From positions 1-25,238 of the IMG/VR virus record IMGVR_UViG_3300047510_002839: 25,238 nt of DNA. One strand, written 5' to 3'. Positions within the stretch are counted from its first letter, which is position 1. The number at the start of each line of letters is the position of its first letter. Positions 24,231 to 25,238 of this stretch are shown here, piece by piece. The notes beneath the pieces are model-generated. The model was not told the origin of the DNA. It ran no database searches and was given only the letters and a program-made list of their open reading frames with translations. Source of the stretch: a virus. Made by a program: the position numbers and the translations under genes.

Positions 24231-25238
24231 TTACTTTTTTCTCCAATTCTTCTATGCGAATTTGTTGTTCTTTGATTGCTTCAATTAGTACTCCTATTAT
24301 ATTTCCATAGGAAACCGTCTTCATTCCGTCGTCATTTGTTTGGACAACTTCCGGCAATACTTTTTCAATATCTTGTGCTATAACACCAATTGAAGGACTA
24401 CCATCTTCTACCCAATCAAATCTTACTCCATCTAATTGTTTTACAATTTCTATAGAATTATCTATATTGCGAATATTAGTTTTCTTATTTCTATCAGATA
24501 AAGAAGTAAAGACCGTGGCAAATAACGTTCCCGAAGATGGATTATACTGGAGTTTCGTATTTGAAACATAAGCAGTGGTATAAGTACCAGATGTAGTACT
24601 AGCTAAAGTTGGATACCAAGTTGCATTAGTGGCAACATCATTCTGTAAAGTTGCTCCTCCTGGTGCTTGTGCTGACCAACTTACTCCAGCGCCTGTAGAA
24701 ATTAAAACACTACCTGCGGCACCAACATTATTGAAGAAATCAATAAGACCATTTCTCAGTCTTAAATTACCAAAAACATCAAGTTTTTGTGATGGGTTTG
24801 TGGTTCCTACTCCAATGTTTCCACCAAAAGCACCTAAAGAAATAGTACCACTTGCATCAACATCAATACTTGGTAGTCCAGAAATATCATTTACATTAAA
24901 GATACTACCAGAAGTTAAATCATTGGTGATAGAGAATAATTGTCCAGAGGATCCTTCCCAGGACATTGTTCCACCATCAGTTGTATATGCCTTTTGAGTA
25001 ATGTGAGTTGCTGTTGAAGAGCTAGCAGAAACTAAAACATTTCCAAGAACATGAAGTCTTTGTAGTGGATTTGTGGTTCCTATACCAGTATTTGCAGAGA
25101 CATAAGCACCGCCAGTAACTTGAAGTCTTTGTGTTGCTGTTCCTGTATCAGTTTGACTGCCAATTAAAAGATTTCTACTACTATTAATTCTTACAGCAGC
25201 AGTATTCGCAATATAAAAATCGTGAGATGTATTAGAGT
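24223..25238 (-). CDS. Tail-fibre protein with C-terminal Peptidase_S74 chaperone domain (5' end outside window)
   Basis: The frame is open from the right edge to TAA 24225-24223, showing 337 residues. The Met at 24966 is internal: upstream codons continue the fibre pattern (GIGTTNPLQRLHVLGN, echoed by GVGTTNPSQKLDVFGN). Such GIGTTNPxxxLxVxGN motifs are typical of the shaft-to-S74 region in phage fibres. The C-terminal 90 residues are a Peptidase_S74 domain. SLSDRNKKTNIRNI holds the predicted self-cleavage site just before Ser (codon 24498-24496) with Lys five residues later, then FDWVEDG, IGVIAQDIEKVLPEVV and VSYGNIIGVLIEAIKEQQ. In known members this domain trimerises the fibre and cuts itself off. 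The coiled-coil tail EQQIRIEELEKKV ends the protein. It overlaps the RCC1 gene by eight bases. Confidence 0.93.
   Translation of the reverse strand, partial: SNTSHDFYIANTAAVRINSSRNLLIGSQTDTGTATQRLQVTGGAYVSANTGIGTTNPLQRLHVLGNVLVSASSSTATHITQKAYTTDGGTMSWEGSSGQLFSITNDLTSGSIFNVNDISGLPSIDVDASGTISLGAFGGNIGVGTTNPSQKLDVFGNLRLRNGLIDFFNNVGAAGSVLISTGAGVSWSAQAPGGATLQNDVATNATWYPTLASTTSGTYTTAYVSNTKLQYNPSSGTLFATVFTSLSDRNKKTNIRNIDNSIEIVKQLDGVRFDWVEDGSPSIGVIAQDIEKVLPEVVQTNDDGMKTVSYGNIIGVLIEAIKEQQIRIEELEKKVNA

Noticed and set aside
24223-24966. Complete 247-residue fibre gene starting at 24966
   Set aside because: The same frame stays open upstream to the window edge and encodes typical fibre sequence, so 24966 is an internal Met.

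Overview
This 25.2 kb window is AT-rich and every credible gene lies on the minus strand, so transcription runs from the right end to the left. It most resembles a late-gene region of a large T4-like marine myovirus, probably a cyanophage or a related pelagic phage. The reasons are: T4-type late promoter octamers (NATAAATA) at gene boundaries; a tail-fibre protein ending in a Peptidase_S74 chaperone; very large RCC1-repeat structural proteins; and a dense set of phage-type Fe(II)/2-oxoglutarate (2OG) oxygenases and glycosyltransferases. The host assignment is inference. I saw no rRNA, tRNA, integrase, insertion sequence or CRISPR.

Right part (25238 to 11384) is an adhesin or tail-fibre block. 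It holds a 5'-truncated fibre gene with a self-cleaving S74 domain (24223-25238), a 1731-residue RCC1-repeat protein with an inserted non-RCC1 domain (19035-24230), a possible fibre-assembly-type protein (18265-19014), and a 2291-residue RCC1-repeat protein (11384-18259). By hand count the RCC1-like units number 28 and 42, and a third RCC1 gene further left (5863-7044) has 7. All three are exact multiples of seven, the blade number of an RCC1 propeller. The natural reading is strings of four, six and one complete seven-bladed propellers.

Middle part (11353 to 7063) is a cluster of small enzymes behind a late promoter at 11378-11385: a TPR/GT9-like glycosyltransferase, a 2OG oxygenase, a GT8-like glycosyltransferase, two further glycosyltransferase-like or unknown proteins, and a cysteine-cluster (YkgJ-type) protein. 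Then come the single-propeller RCC1 gene and a second enzyme cluster (5839 to 232): a PAPS-type sulfotransferase, a 2OG oxygenase, a GT-A-like protein, a methyltransferase-GT2-methyltransferase fusion, an exostosin-like glycosyltransferase and a third 2OG oxygenase. A further promoter at 229-236 precedes a partial gene that leaves the window on the left.

Genes in the enzyme clusters are packed with ATGA stop/start overlaps, indicating co-translation. A working hypothesis, not proven by sequence, is that the glycosyl-, methyl- and sulfo-transferases and the oxygenases build or hydroxylate decorations on virion fibres or on host surface glycans, while the propeller arrays are the variable binding surface. 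Long identical DNA blocks between and within the two large RCC1 genes show that their repeats recombine.
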